A DNA stretch of 64,000 nucleotides, from assembly GCA_018292915.2 (NCBI GenBank), contig JACVVK020000032.1:2116001-2180000 (forward strand), given 5' to 3'. Under the pieces are notes generated by a model. The model saw nothing but the letters and a program-made list of their open reading frames with translations. It made no database searches and was not told the origin of the DNA. Below, in pieces: positions 51,622 through 64,000 of the stretch. Position numbers and translations under genes: made by a program. Position 1 is the stretch's first letter; each line of letters begins with the position of its first letter. Source of the stretch: Batillaria attramentaria (lineage: Eukaryota; Mollusca; Gastropoda; Batillariidae).

Positions 51622-51936
51622 TTTTACGAGTTGGCGTTAGATTCGATCGGACATGGACGTTTTGTGGCAATTTGCTGGCTTTTTTTGTCACCAGTTCTTG
51701 GGCTTCTTTCACAAACCTCCAGCAGAATGGGTTTAGAGAGCGGCGTGTTGAGAGGGGCCTTAATCTTGTCCGCACCAAGACGGTCAGTGGAGATTCAGAG
51801 AAGGAGGAAAAAGCGTATGGAACAGAATGATGGAACAGTTGGCGGTTTTTTAATTTTATTACGTAGGCGAGACTAGGGTACGCACCCAGTCTCGGAAAGA
51901 AAAAAAAAACCGTTGTTGCAAACGTTGTTAAAAACG
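51376..51936. other. No gene seen
   Basis: Contains a (CT)n tract at 51590-51617 and ORFs of about 115 residues on both strands without family features. Confidence 0.55.
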
Positions 51937-52235
51937 TTGGGGTGAGCGGTGGTCTAATAGGTAGCGCGTCGGATTTAGCCGCTGCGCTACTGAACGGCCG
52001 TCACCAATGTCACGGCGATGAAGCGTGGGTTCGAGCCCAGGTCGAGCTTGTGATATGTGGTACATGTACCGGTTTTTCCTGGCTGCCGGGCTGCTCATCG
52101 GGGGTTTCTCTCCGGGTTATCCGGCTTTCCTCCCCCAGCAAAATTGTAAAAAAAAAAGAAGAAAAAAAAAAGGAAGGATAGGTATTAGGTGGCGCTGCAC
52201 CGCGGCGAATTTCCCGAAAGGGACAATAAAGTAGT
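51937..52235 (+). mobile_element. SINE-E copy
   Basis: The head GTGGTCTAATAGGTAGCGCG and B box GTGGGTTCGAGCCC are followed by TCCGGGTTATCCGGC and a GGACAATAAAGT end. Confidence 0.72.
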
Positions 52236-52320
52236 TTTAAAAAATATATATATATGACGTTTCAGCTCATTTACTTCGCATGACGTATGACATTGTGTTG
52301 GATACACGTGCATCATAGGT

Positions 52321-52503
52321 GATCGGGTGGGTGGGAGTTTTGGGAGTTTAACGTCCTTTTCCACCATGTATGGATGATATCAAAGACGAGGCAACGAGAA
52401 AGGGGCTAGCACAAATACATATATTTGGCCCCAGCCGGGATTCGAACTCGCGACCAGAGCATTGAAAATCCAACGTTTTACCACCCGGCTGTCTCGGCTC
52501 CCC
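52321..52503 (-). mobile_element. SINE-A copy with 12-bp TSD
   Basis: TGCATCATAGGT flanks it at 52309-52320 and 52504-52515. Confidence 0.84.
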
Positions 52504-52749
52504 TGCATCATAGGTTCAGTAGAAGTTGTAAAAACCTTTTTAAAAAAACACAAAAAACCCCAGGAAATTGTTGTGAAGTTGCCCCACAGTTTCAAATTAA
52601 AAAATCAATCCAAATTCAAAATACGTTATTGTCTATTAAAATTTATTTTAACAAATAAAATTTGAAACAGGAAATTGTCTTTAGGCTCACACACCGCTCT
52701 GTTCGTTATTAAGGGCCACAAACAATAAAAAGTGGTTGAAGTTATTAAT

Positions 52750-53050
52750 ATAAAAATATAATAATAATTATTATTATTATTATTATTAGCGCCTAATCCC
52801 CAAAGAGCTCTTGGCGCTTTATAAGTAGATAAACAAAGAAGTAAATAAGTAAAGAAATGAAAAATAGATAAATAAATCATCCGTTACATATATACAGCGA
52901 AAGCGTACATACTTACACATATACATAATTATGTACCTATAGTCATACGGACATACCTAAATTCATACCTACCTACCTACCTACCTACCTACCTACCTAC
53001 CTACCTACCTACATACATACATACATACATACATACATACATACATACAG
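52750..53050. repeat. (ATT)n, then (CTAC)n(CATA)n
   Basis: (ATT)n at 52755-52790 followed by AGCGCC...TTGGCGCTTTATAAG, an element tail; CTAC then CATA tetramers at 52968-53048. Confidence 0.85.
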
Positions 53051-53260
53051 TATATACTTACATTGAGTATATACCTACATACAGTAAGTACAGTAATACA
53101 CTCTACAACAGCCTAAACTGAACTTAGGGTATGAAAAAGGGGGGGGGGGGGGGGGTAATAAACCAATTTGAAAAGATAAACGTGAGATCAATGAATAAGG
53201 CAGACAAATCATAGGCCTTCGACGAATGCCTTACATTAGACACTTTTTCACTCAGTTCGA

Positions 53261-53771
53261 TTTTTTTTTTTTTTTTTTTTTTGCTGCCACAACTCTTTTG
53301 CCGGCTCCAGTGGTGTTCCTCCCTGGTAATGGGTGGAATCCACGGAGGGCTCGGAAGTTGGGGCAATTTTTTTTTTCTTATGCATGATGATGGAGATGAG
53401 GATGATGGTCAGGTGATGCTATGGAGATCCGTGTGGTTTGGGACTGCTTGACAGGGGCCGCATTCCACGCTTCCTGTCATAAATATCCCGGCATTAACCA
53501 GGCCCGGGAACTACGGCACCTGCGGTGCCGGCCGTGTAATCATCCACATCATAAGACGTGTCATACCAAGGGAAGCACCCCCAAAGTCGCACCCGTGAAG
53601 TGGGTGAAGCTCGGCTGTGTGGCAACAGCCTCCCCATTGGGCCCATAGCACACCCGCTCTGGGTAGGAGCCGACCTAGGTATGAAAAATCCCGCTTGCCT
53701 CGGCTGGGATTCGAACCCGGGTCTCCCGGTCCATAGTCCGAAGTGCTGACCACTACACTACGGGGGCCGGT
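53261..53771 (-). mobile_element. SINE-B copy with TSD
   Basis: AGTTCGATTTTT occurs before the T-run (53254) and again at 53772. It is full length. Confidence 0.83.
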
Positions 53772-53778
53772 AGTTCGA

Positions 53779-54584
53779 TTTTTTTTTTTTTTTTCAAATT
53801 TCATTTATCCTGTCTCTTTCGTCCTGTTTTATAATCTAAAACTGCTCAAGTCACATTTTGCAGAGTTTCAAGGCTGATCTGTTAAATGCTCGAGCCTGTT
53901 TTCTTATTCTTCTTTCCTTCCTTCCTACCCTCCCACGTTTGTCTAACTGACTAGGCATTTATTTTCAACCTTTCATTACTCGCTGCAGGAATTTCTGTAA
54001 CTCAACACTTGAAAACAATTCCAGAGAAGGAGTGCCTAGATTTCAATGCTGAAGCTTCGATTCTGTCTTTTTCCCATTTTCTTTACAACAAAAAACATTA
54101 AAAATATAAAACTTTTAAAGTTTAAACCACAGATTCCTCTGAACTGACGTATATTTCTGTCATTCATTTATAGTCTTTTGTGTGCTCCCAGTTTTAGCAT
54201 CGATTCTCTGGATTCTTGAAACCGACATCCACGGTCAATTTCAGCGTGAAAGAGACACGGCGGGTCGTCACGGGTTGCATTCAACATTTCTGACATTCAG
54301 CGGATGTTAGGTGACAGAACGTTTGGCAGGAAAACAAAACACGACAAAAAACGGGACTAAAATGCCTTTTGTCTCTGTGAAATTTTTAGAGGCGGTACGA
54401 GGACTCACAGATACATTACGCTGGCGGTTTTGCAAAAACCCAGAATGACCCACTTTGTGAGTAAGGTGTCAGTTTTCAGGAATAGCAGTAGTTCAGTCTG
54501 ACCTTTCCCGCCTTGCGGCCATTCATTGCTGAGTGACACCCGACAAATACATTGAAATTTGCATGTGTGATAAATGTTGGGGCT
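53779..54584. other. No gene seen
   Basis: AT-rich mixed sequence. Confidence 0.6.
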
Positions 54585-55078
54585 TTTGCACACTAATCTG
54601 TTGCACTCTCCTCATAATAATTATTATGGTCACTTTACATAGGTTGTTTGCTGGTTGGTTGTTTTGATGGTTTGTTTGCTTGTTCGTTTTTTGTTTTGTT
54701 TTGTTGTTGTCTTTTGTTTCTTTGTCTTTTGTTTGTCTTAAAATATTTGTTTGTCTTAAAATTGTTTGTTTGTCTTGCAATTTTTTGTTTATCTTAAAAT
54801 TGTTTGTTTGTCTTAAAATTGTTTTGCTTTTGCACACTAATTTGTTACACTCTGCTCATAATAATTTTTATGGTCACTTTACATAGGTTGTTTGCTGGTT
54901 GGTTGTTTTGATGGTTTGTTTACTTGTTCGGGTGTTTTTTGTGTCTTTAGTTTCTTTGTCTTTTGTTTGTCTTAAAATTGTTTGTTTGTCTTCAAATGTT
55001 TGTCTTAAAATTGTTTGTTTGTCTTACAATTGTTTGTTTGTCTTAAAATTGTTTGTTTGTCTTCAAATTGTTTGTTTG
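54585..55078. repeat. Direct duplication with TTGTTTGTCTTAAAA minisatellite
   Basis: A block from TTTTGCACACTAAT to GATGGTTTGTTT occurs at about 54586 and 54828. Between and after these lie many TTGTTTGTCTTAAAA units. Confidence 0.8.
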
Positions 55079-55255
55079 GATGGGGGTCATGGAGGGGGGG
55101 GGGGTGGAGGGGGCGGTGGCCCACTGGTATCAAATAAATACACCAGTGCATCGCATGTGTGTAACATAGGTGAGAATTTGGTGAACGGGAAAAGAGCGCG
55201 TGCGGCCCTGTGCGTGTGTGTAGAGTCAGTTAATTTTACCGTCACTGATTACTCA

Positions 55256-55256
<1 letters not shown>

Positions 55257-55308
<52 letters not shown>

Positions 55309-55330
55309 CCCCCCATCCCCCCCCCCACCA
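55257..55330. repeat. (CT)n then C-run
   Basis: About 24 CT units followed by CCCCCCCCATCCCCCCCC. Confidence 0.9.
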
Positions 55331-56412
55331 CCACACATTGATGTGACATTGTTGTACAATTTGCAGGAGATGCCCTGTATCTGATGGTAACGGTTGAACA
55401 GTTTGGCTGCCGCCGTTCCGCGAACCCCTGAGGCTGTATACTGACCCTAACCTACAGACACCATGGCAACTGTCTTCTTCGTGGCCCAATGGCCTGAAAA
55501 TTCTCCACACCGACAAAAACAAAAATAACAGTCATGATACTTTGAGTTAGGGGAGTGATAGTGTTTATTTTACCAATCATTTGAAGATTACTGCAGATTC
55601 CCGCGATTGTGTTGTGGGATTTTAGTGGCAAAATTCAGGTTAGGATAGCTCCTTTGTTTGCGTCGTCCAAAACAGTATGCATTTTTTGCAGTCGCTCTAG
55701 GCGAGTTTATAAGACAGTCGACACAAACCGCTTATTCCACTAGTGACGCTCACGTGCTCCACGCGCATTCACTCGCACAGGAAATAATTACGCAGCACAG
55801 TAGTTCCCAGGGTAATGGAGATGTTCAAGAAGTTTTATTTGTTCCAGATATAATTTTGAAATTTAGGGCATGCAATTTCTTTCAAATCGAGAAGCGGACA
55901 TCCAGCGTTGTGGAAAGCTGAGAAATCAGAAGACTGACAAAACAGTTTGGTTGCGGGTCATACTGGCTCAACATATCAAGGTTGACCTTTTGGTTACAGC
56001 GGTCTGGCGATGTGCTATTCGATTGCATTGCTGCTTTTGCTGTACGATTTATGTTCCTGGATGGGAAGACAGCAGGATGTTAAAAATGAGTATCAATGCA
56101 GTCATTGATTCAGTTTAGATCATTCAGACAGCGAGAGAACATAAAGATTCGTACATTCAGATTCAGGTTCACTCATAGAAATTCTGGTACGGCTTATCTT
56201 ATATTTCACAGAGCCAGAGTTAGCTCTGGGTGATCAAACACAAACAAACAAACAAAAAACAAACAAACAACAAACAAACAAGTATCTACATCATGGCAGA
56301 GATGATAAGGGAGCTAGTACGATACAACTTGTTGTTGTAATTCTGTTACTCGGTATTTCATTGTTTAGGCGTATGCAAGCAACCGTCGTCTATGGCTTAA
56401 TGTTAACGTAAC
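55331..56412. other. No gene seen
   Basis: Two overlapping short ORFs (55658-55921, 55870-56118) carry no recognisable domain. A CAAA-rich run lies at 56240-56282. Confidence 0.55.
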
Positions 56413-56640
56413 GCTGAAATATCTGAAAGTCGTAGCCCGGGATAAATATTGAAAATGTTTTGATTTTTTTTATTGTAACGAGAAGATGTAATTATAAAAT
56501 CTGATGGTTCGAATTTTGCGGAATGCTGAAATATCTGAAAGTCGCAGCCAGCCGGGATAAATATTATTGAAAATGTTTTGGTTTCTTATTGTAATGAGTA
56601 GATGTTGTAATTATAAAATCATATGGTTTGAATTTTGTGG
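56413..56640. repeat. Tandem duplication of about 115 bp
   Basis: GCTGAAATATCTGAAAGTCG ... GGTTCGAATTTTGCGG is repeated as GCTGAAATATCTGAAAGTCG ... GGTTTGAATTTTGTGG. Confidence 0.82.
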
Positions 56641-57052
56641 AATCTAGAAACAAGAGGCGGATACTAAGTCATCCCTATTGTCCATTTTCAAATGTAAAAA
56701 TTCAAACCGAGTGAAACTGAATTCAGCTTACACTTTATTTTTCACTTAAGTGGCATTTTAAAAGTATTTTCTGTTTGAGTTGGTTTTGTTCTGTTTGATA
56801 TTTAGATGTTCTGGATGTTGTTGCACCATTGTACAAGGGGAGAATTAATTTTATACGGGTGTGTCAATAGACGTGTACAGAAACTGTAGTCGACTCCCTC
56901 AAAACACCGGACAAACAAACTTCCGTCAATGACTGGACCGCGTGGTGAAACTGATTAGACGTAGAACGACGCGTAACTGTGAAAATGACGTCACTTGTGA
57001 CTCGCGACTGGATAACAGTAACTCCCAATGTCCTAGTTACTCCTGGCTTAAA

Positions 57053-57461
57053 GGTCTGCAGTCTAAACAAAAAGCCGCAAACGGCGTGTTTAAAAAAAAA
57101 AAAAAAAAAAAAACTCTACAACTGTCCAAAATGCACAGTCAACTCCGTCACACGCAGAGTTTCCAGCGCTTTGGAGACCCTTATAAAACCAGAGTGTGAG
57201 TTTGTTGTGACTTCATTGTGCTTTTAGCCAGTGAGTGTGACAAATCACTACATTGCCTAGCGAGTGTTGCGTGCTGCACGACAAGATTGCGGTCGTTCTC
57301 GCTCAATGTTAAACCGCAGACTGAGCTGTGAAATCAGGCTCCGCTTGGCTTTTAAGGGGATGCAGAGACGCTGGAAACTCTGTCACTGTGACAGAGTTGC
57401 ATTTTTCACAGTCAGATTAAAAACAACTGTGTTGGTGGTTTTTTGTTGAGATTGCAGAACT
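57053..57461. mobile_element. MITE-like element E copy 3, inverted and diverged
   Basis: TTAAAGGTCTGCAGTCTAAAC at the left and GTTGAGATTGCAGAACTTTAA at the right are inverted ends with TTAA flanks. The core is the complement of the other copies with many changes. Confidence 0.6.
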
Positions 57462-58982
57462 TTAATGCATGGGCAAAAGACTAGGACGTCGGTCCGAGAC
57501 TACGCAGTAGTAAAGATCTACGCTAGTCTCGAACTCGCTTCCTATAGTCTCCCTCCACGCGTAAGGCTGTCTGTGACTAGTCCTTGCGGACCCTCTAGCT
57601 TTTTCCTCGAGGATTTTCAATGAAGTAGGGTGTCCCGAACTACACTGTCACCGGCTCTTTGTCGCCACGTGGTCTATGTTTGTCCGTGGTTTTAAGCGGT
57701 GCGTCGCTGCTCTGATCGTTGAAACTGGCAACTTGCCACTTTTCGCGGTATCTGTACAGTATACTGCTAGTGAAATATTCCAACAATTTAATTGGACTAT
57801 TTTCGTGGATAAAGTGGGGCGGTAACCTAAAATAAAACACTGTTTGATGCTGTCAAGGTCGTTGCGAGTTTTCTTTGGCTGTGTGTGTACGTGTGGGAAT
57901 GTGTGATTTTGTAGTTTATACAGTTGTCTTTCAGGCGCAACTTTAACTCGTTTCTTGCCAAGTAATTTTGGGGTCGTGCACCCGCGGCCTCAATACAACA
58001 ACAAAAAATCATAATTAGTTTAATTAGTCTGCTGTCACGACCCAGTCTTGCCTTCCACTGACTTCCCGTACACATGCACACACGCACATAACCACTCGCG
58101 CCCATACCGCTCGCAACCAGACAACACCAGACGTGGAAAAACGCTCACAATACGATATAAAATCTTTACCACAGACACCCAAACGCTTAACAACACATAC
58201 ATTTAACACATACAGGTGCACAAACACTTCTGTCTGTCGCGGAACGTGTCAGGCGACTTGGTGGCAACTACTAATTAATTACCAACTCAAAATTGGTTGA
58301 CATTGCAAACGTGAGATAAGTCCGTTATACTCATAACTATTCTGGTGGCCCTGTCTCTGACAGTTGGAAGAGTACGTTACTGAGTGTATGCGCCCTTTCT
58401 CCCGGAACGGACGCCGCCGTCTTCAAGGTGGAGAAGCCAATGACAATGACAATGACACTTTATTTTCCAAGGATAGAAGATTAGGTGCGCAGACCTGTCT
58501 TACATCTTGTCCTTGCTACTCTACACACACACACGGTTGCTAAACTACTATCAGTTGCTACAGTAATAAGGTGAACTCATAATCAGTAATATATATAAAC
58601 AAGGCAAAGCACGTTTTAAAATTCAAAATCACACACCACACACTAATACATGTAGAACAAACACATAATTACATAACTCGTAATGAAGAGAAGAAAATAA
58701 AGGAAGAACATAAAAATAAAGGAAAACTGTAGGGAAAGAAAAAAAAAACTTGGGAGGTGTTAGTGAGTTTATGACAGGGACAAATGGGTAAATAAGCCAC
58801 ATGTAGCCTGGTAGGAACCCAACTCGTCAGGTGTCCAAGGGTAGTAGGTGGCGTCGTCACGATCCGCGCCTGCTTGCCTGGAGGTGACACGTCCCGCCAC
58901 TGTCAGCAACTGGCATGGATTTAAATTTGGCTTCATGTGAGTGTTGCGCGTTGACTGTACAAATATTCGTGTTTGCTGCAGT
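57462..58982. other. No gene seen; one element tail
   Basis: (AATGAC)n then ACTTTATTTTCC at 58438-58475 resembles a SINE 3' tail. Nothing else is recognised. Confidence 0.55.
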
Positions 58983-58997
58983 GAGAGCCGTCAAGGA

Positions 58998-59183
58998 GGG
59001 TGGGTGGGGTGGGTGTTTGGGAGTTTAACGTCCTTTTCCACAACATAAGGGTGATATCAAAGACGGGGCAACGAGGAAAAAAAAAGGCCAGCACAAATAT
59101 TTGGCCCCCAGCCGGCGGGATTCGAACTCACGACCCGAGCATTGAAAGTCCAACGCTCTACCATTCGGCCACCCCGGCTCTCC
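58998..59183 (-). mobile_element. SINE-A copy with 15-bp TSD
   Basis: GAGAGCCGTCAAGGA flanks it at 58983-58997 and 59184-59198. Confidence 0.85.
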
Positions 59184-59417
59184 GAGAGCCGTCAAGGAAC
59201 CATTACTCTTGCCTGATTTTCGCATACAGGACCCAATCCGGGAAAGAGTTAAAAACGTGTGACACTCGTGCGCGATACGAAATGCGTTAAATCCACCAAG
59301 TTCAAGATTTCTAGGCTTCCAAAGCATTCGGGAAGCTTTGTTTCGATGTTTAGCATGGTACCTCTCAGACACATTCATGAACAGGCCGAAACGCACAACT
59401 GCTATTAAATCAGTGTA

Positions 59418-59760
59418 ATAGACGATTCCCTCGGCAAAGCCTCGAGGCCAAAGCCACGCTCCTTTACTCTGCCGTGTATTGACAAAACACAGTACGTCCA
59501 TGACGTCATTTTTTGGAACAGGGGAGTGAATTCAAGATGAAAGAGATTATATACGAAATGGTCTTTTTCCTCAAATGACATTAATGGACTTACTGCTTTC
59601 TTTCCACGTTTCGGTGATATCAAACTACACGTGCTTCCCTCTTTGCAGCGTCTAGCAAGAAAGTTTGCCAGACCATGTATTGTGCTCATTATGCCACGGC
59701 ACGCGATTGGCTGAATTCTAGGTCTCGCCCCCTTTGATTGACGGGATTGGAGTCGTCTGT
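59418..59760. mobile_element. MITE O copy 2, uninterrupted
   Basis: The ends are ATAGACGATTCC and GGAGTCGTCTGT. The interior is colinear with 33346-33911 apart from the SINE in that copy. Confidence 0.7.
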
Positions 59761-60914
59761 TAGCACAATGAGTAGGACTAGGAGTGCTTCTGTACTGCAA
59801 AATCAGATCCAAAACGCTCAGACTTAAGTTTTGGATTAATGCTTCAGATCTACACAGGACATATGAACTAAATTTAGTTTGTGGGGGAAACCGCCAACTG
59901 ACCCCCATCCCCTTCCCCCTCTCCCACCCCCTACACACACAGAGAGAGCAGGCAGAATGGTCAACCATCCAACGGTCTAGCGGAAAGGTCAACAAAAACG
60001 CCCCAAACAGAAACGCGTGTCCTGCGCCTTTCGTGTTCGCTGGACATGTGCCACTGTCAGTGTAACGGAGTTATTAGGGATTCGTGCACCGCTCTCTGGG
60101 ACTACACTGATGTACCAACGCTGTGAAATTACGGACAGTTTCAACTCAGCACGGGTCGTCGTGGAAATAAACCAACACACTGCGTCTGATCAGAGCTGGT
60201 AAATGGAAGGGTTAGGGCAGCCAGTAATCCATGTACTAGCACTCTTTCTCGGGGGGAAACCGGAAAGGGACTGCACTCTGGAGTCTAATAGTAACACGCG
60301 GCAGAGTTTGCGTTCCTGGTGTGGTTGAGGGCGATTTCCTGCTCTGGCACCGTTTTATTTCCCATGATCGCAGCAGGGCGTCTGCGAGTGCCAAAGCCGA
60401 GAATGGACGACCCCCCTGTCCTCTCGGCCGGCTGTGTGGGTTTAAGGGTAGATAAATATTGAACTCTCTCCACATCACATTTCATTACCTCCCCTATGAT
60501 GGCCGGCCTGCAATACTAATAAGTGTTGGTGGATTAGATTTTCATCAACTTATAACAAAAACTGCCACAGCATCCGGTGTTTACGGAACGTTGCCCGTGA
60601 GAGCAGCAACGTTACATTTGTAATTTCATTTCCCGACAATGGCAGCGCAAACGGTTAAATAATGGATCGGCAAACAAACGGAGCCAAAGGGACATCACTT
60701 TAGAGGACTAACAGCGGATTCGCCCCCCTTGGCGCCGGGATGGGCTTGAAGGCAGTTATCGCTTCGTCGAATCGCTGATAAGCGGGGTCGGTAGAAACTG
60801 TGCGAAAATATCACAGCGTGGTGTCAATCACATTAACGCACGTGGGCGAGTCAGTTGACAGGAGTGGACACTGCATACCTGAAGATGAGCACAGGTGGGT
60901 GTACTCATCCTGGA
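59761..60914. other. No gene seen; repeat-poor sequence
   Basis: About 1.1 kb with little repetition, moderate GC and few microsatellites. It could hold regulatory sequence for a gene outside the window, but no motif proves this. Confidence 0.45.
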
Positions 60915-61060
60915 TGGGGTAGCCGACTGCGATGGGCCAGGTGGTAGAACATGGGACTGTAGTAACTGGGTTCAAATCCCGACGCCGTATCTTTGACTAT
61001 GATATTACCCTTACTTAGTGGAAAAGGACGTTAATGGACTTTAACTCCTAACCAATCAAT
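60915..61060 (+). mobile_element. Diverged tRNA-headed SINE related to SINE-A
   Basis: GGGTTCAAATCCC B box, then TTGACTATGATATTACCC and TTAGTGGAAAAGGACGTTAA, match the SINE-A body; the head differs. Confidence 0.6.
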
Positions 61061-61099
61061 CAAGCAAGCAGCCTATTGGTTGGCCATTCAAGTTTTCCC

Positions 61100-61101
<2 letters not shown>

Positions 61102-61174
<73 letters not shown>

Positions 61175-61190
61175 CGCGCGCACACACAAT
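61102..61190. repeat. (CA)n
   Basis: Ends in AAAAGCGCGCGCACACACA. Confidence 0.9.
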
Positions 61191-61984
61191 ACTGATATAC
61201 AGCAAGGACTGGCGCAGTGTTCTGGTAGTCTGTTGTGACTTAGTGCGGAAACAAGAAGGGTTTCAAGGCTGATTTGAAGGTGACCATGGACTGCGTGTGA
61301 CTGATCTCAAGAGGGAAGCGAGTTCAGTCCAGATCACAGGGCCAAGATATGCCAACGAACTGTGACCTCTGCTTTTATATTTGCATACTGGGATTCCCAG
61401 GAGGCGCGAGTGTCAGAGCTAGAGCGCAGAAAACAAGAAGGGATGTACACGAAAAGCTGAGTGAAAAACAATTCAATTGCAGACGTCAGACTCACACATA
61501 ACGAGCAAGACTATAATTATATCTTGAGTCCAGGAAGAAACACAAGGAAGAAAAACAACAATGAAACCGCTCCTTTGGTTCTATTCTGCTTCGTCGTGCA
61601 TGACACCCCCTCCCCCACCCCATCCCACCCCCACCTCGTGCCAAGTTCCCATAATGATAATCAAGTCGATTTTCACGACTGTAAAAATAGCTGAAATGTC
61701 TCATAATTATGAGAAAAAGACGTGATTCTGATGATTGAAAATTCTGTTTTCCTCAGAATGGTTACCTGGTTTAATTGTGAGGGTGGGGAAAGCTGCTGTT
61801 TAGAATGCCCTGCAAAAGGTACACATCATCTATTATCAGTTTAAAAAAAACCAACTGTTACACGTTTTATAATCTCCTTACCTCGGCAATCTGGGAGTTG
61901 CAGCAGTTGACTTTTTAATTTTCACTTTATCGACTGCAATGACAGCAGCTGATATACAGTTAAATCTGTCTGTAGCTGTTAGAC
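61191..61984. other. No gene seen; element-like tail
   Basis: GGTTTCAAGGCTGATTTGAAGG and GGGAAGCGAGTTC (61255-61330) resemble the 3' part of tRNA-core SINEs, as does 47440-47520. Confidence 0.5.
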
Positions 61985-61986
61985 AC

Positions 61987-62069
<83 letters not shown>

Positions 62070-62090
62070 GCACGCACGCACGCACGCACA
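61985..62090. repeat. (CA)n(CGCA)n
   Basis: About 40 CA units then five or six CGCA units; same compound type as 14984 and 32480. Confidence 0.9.
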
Positions 62091-62456
62091 CGACTTTTTT
62101 CACCATAACTGAAAAATTCTGTTATTAAACACAGTCGACTCAGTGGACACCGTTCGTTCGTTCGTTCGTTCAAATCAAACCTGCCAGTGTGAGGTCGTCG
62201 GAAGTGACCCAGAAGACATGAGAGGAGACAAGATTGATCTTGAACTTTGTTTCATTTGTCTGGACTATCAGCAATATTTTTTTTTATCGGTCACTTGTTT
62301 CAAAGATCCACCCAGATATTTCTCCCAAAACTCCGCGCGTTTATGCTATGCAGACAGCATACGTTTAATTTTGCGAATTGCCGTAAAAAAAAAAACGTAT
62401 ACAAAACTTCAAAAAAGGTGAAATCTTCAGAACTAATTATGTCGCCCCCCTCCCCA

Positions 62457-62596
62457 CCCTCTCTCTCTCTCTCTCTCTCTCATCATAATCATCATCATCA
62501 TCATCATCATCATCTCCCCTGCATATTCCCTTTTTTCACGAGTACCTGAGCAGAACCAGCCTACATGGCAGGCCTTTTCACACCACTGCTGAATAA

Positions 62597-62636
<40 letters not shown>

Positions 62637-62639
62637 CTC

Positions 62640-62673
<34 letters not shown>

Positions 62674-62716
62674 GCTCTCTCTCTCGCTCTCGCTCTCTCT
62701 CTCTCTCTCTCTCTTC
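62457..62716. repeat. (CT)n and (CAT)n tracts
   Basis: CT at 62457-62481, ATC triplets at 62484-62515, and a longer CT tract with GCTC interruptions at 62600-62714. Confidence 0.9.
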
Positions 62717-63456
<740 letters not shown>

Positions 63457-63618
63457 TGTAGTACAGATTCAAATCTCTTGATATACGTTTGCATACCTCG
63501 TCATTTTTCTCCTGTTCCTCGACCAGTGTGTGAATGTTACGCACAAAGAACCTCGGGGTGGGCCGCATAATGGCAGCAAACATCCGGAGAACCGGCGTCA
63601 AAAACAACATGATGACTG

Positions 63619-63686
<68 letters not shown>
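63619..63686. repeat. (CA)n
   Basis: Uninterrupted. Confidence 0.9.
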
Positions 63687-63687
<1 letters not shown>

Positions 63688-64000
63688 AAAAGTCAGTGGC
63701 GAGGGATGGGAGGGTGGGTAGGAGGAGAGAAAGGGAGAGGCACTACACGCAAGCGGATGTATCTCGCTATTCTCCCTTGTTTGTCCAGGATAAGAACCCG
63801 GATGCACATTTGCCGCCAACAAAACATTACGATCAATGAAATTGATTATAGGTACCGGGTACTAAGCACTTAGATTCAGAGATAACGAGCTGCAATTATT
63901 TTGTCAGATTATGAAATATACTGTCCTCTATCCCCCTCCCCTACCCCCATCCCCTCTCCGAGCCCTCCTCAGTCCCTTCCCCCATCTTTATGATCATCTC

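Noticed and set aside
59405..59995. 196-residue frame on the minus strand
   Set aside because: Most of it overlaps MITE O and it has no recognisable family motif.

Overview
The window is nuclear DNA from an animal, most probably a mollusc and likely a marine gastropod. This rests on three things seen here: spliced secreted-protein genes, including a fibrinogen-domain lectin-like gene with PAN and EGF modules and a multi-copy amidated neuropeptide precursor (types that are abundant in molluscs); a very high load of tRNA-derived SINEs and short inverted-repeat DNA elements; and more than twenty long (GT)n/(CA)n tracts. The species cannot be fixed from sequence alone.

Three protein-coding genes can be supported, all on the + strand. 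Gene A (4181-15719, five coding exons with concordant phases) encodes a 364-residue secreted PAN-like/EGF-like/fibrinogen-related protein. Gene B (27325-32344, three coding exons) encodes a 111-residue secreted protein with one canonical and one shortened EF-hand loop. Gene C (47629-50149, two coding exons) encodes a 626-residue neuropeptide precursor with 14 amidated copies of an (A/G)KLDRMP(L/V)TF-type peptide plus two degenerate copies. I could not match gene C to a family with certainty, and it is the most interesting object in the window.

Almost all the remaining sequence is repeats. I resolve five tRNA-headed SINE families (called SINE-A to SINE-E here, my own labels). SINE-A has about twenty copies, many with 11-15 bp target-site duplications. 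There are several non-autonomous DNA elements: a 927-bp foldback element inside a SINE-B copy, a hAT deletion derivative with an 8-bp TSD and a BED-finger remnant, TA/TTAA-flanked MITEs, and hairpin elements. There is also a decayed non-LTR reverse transcriptase fragment, four or more minisatellites, and many microsatellites. Nested insertions (SINE in MITE, foldback in SINE, SINE in SINE, MITE in MITE) give a relative insertion order.

Layout: 1-4140 repeats and MITE-like elements; 4181-15719 gene A with repeat-filled introns; 15720-27300 repeats including a 22-bp minisatellite (20127-20893) and a hAT derivative; 27325-32344 gene B; 32345-42176 repeats and a possible noncoding first exon of gene C; 42494-43068 a 51-bp minisatellite; 47629-50149 gene C; 50150-64000 repeats with no supported gene. 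The three genes are not an operon and nothing in the sequence suggests they share a pathway; all three products carry signal peptides and enter the secretory route.
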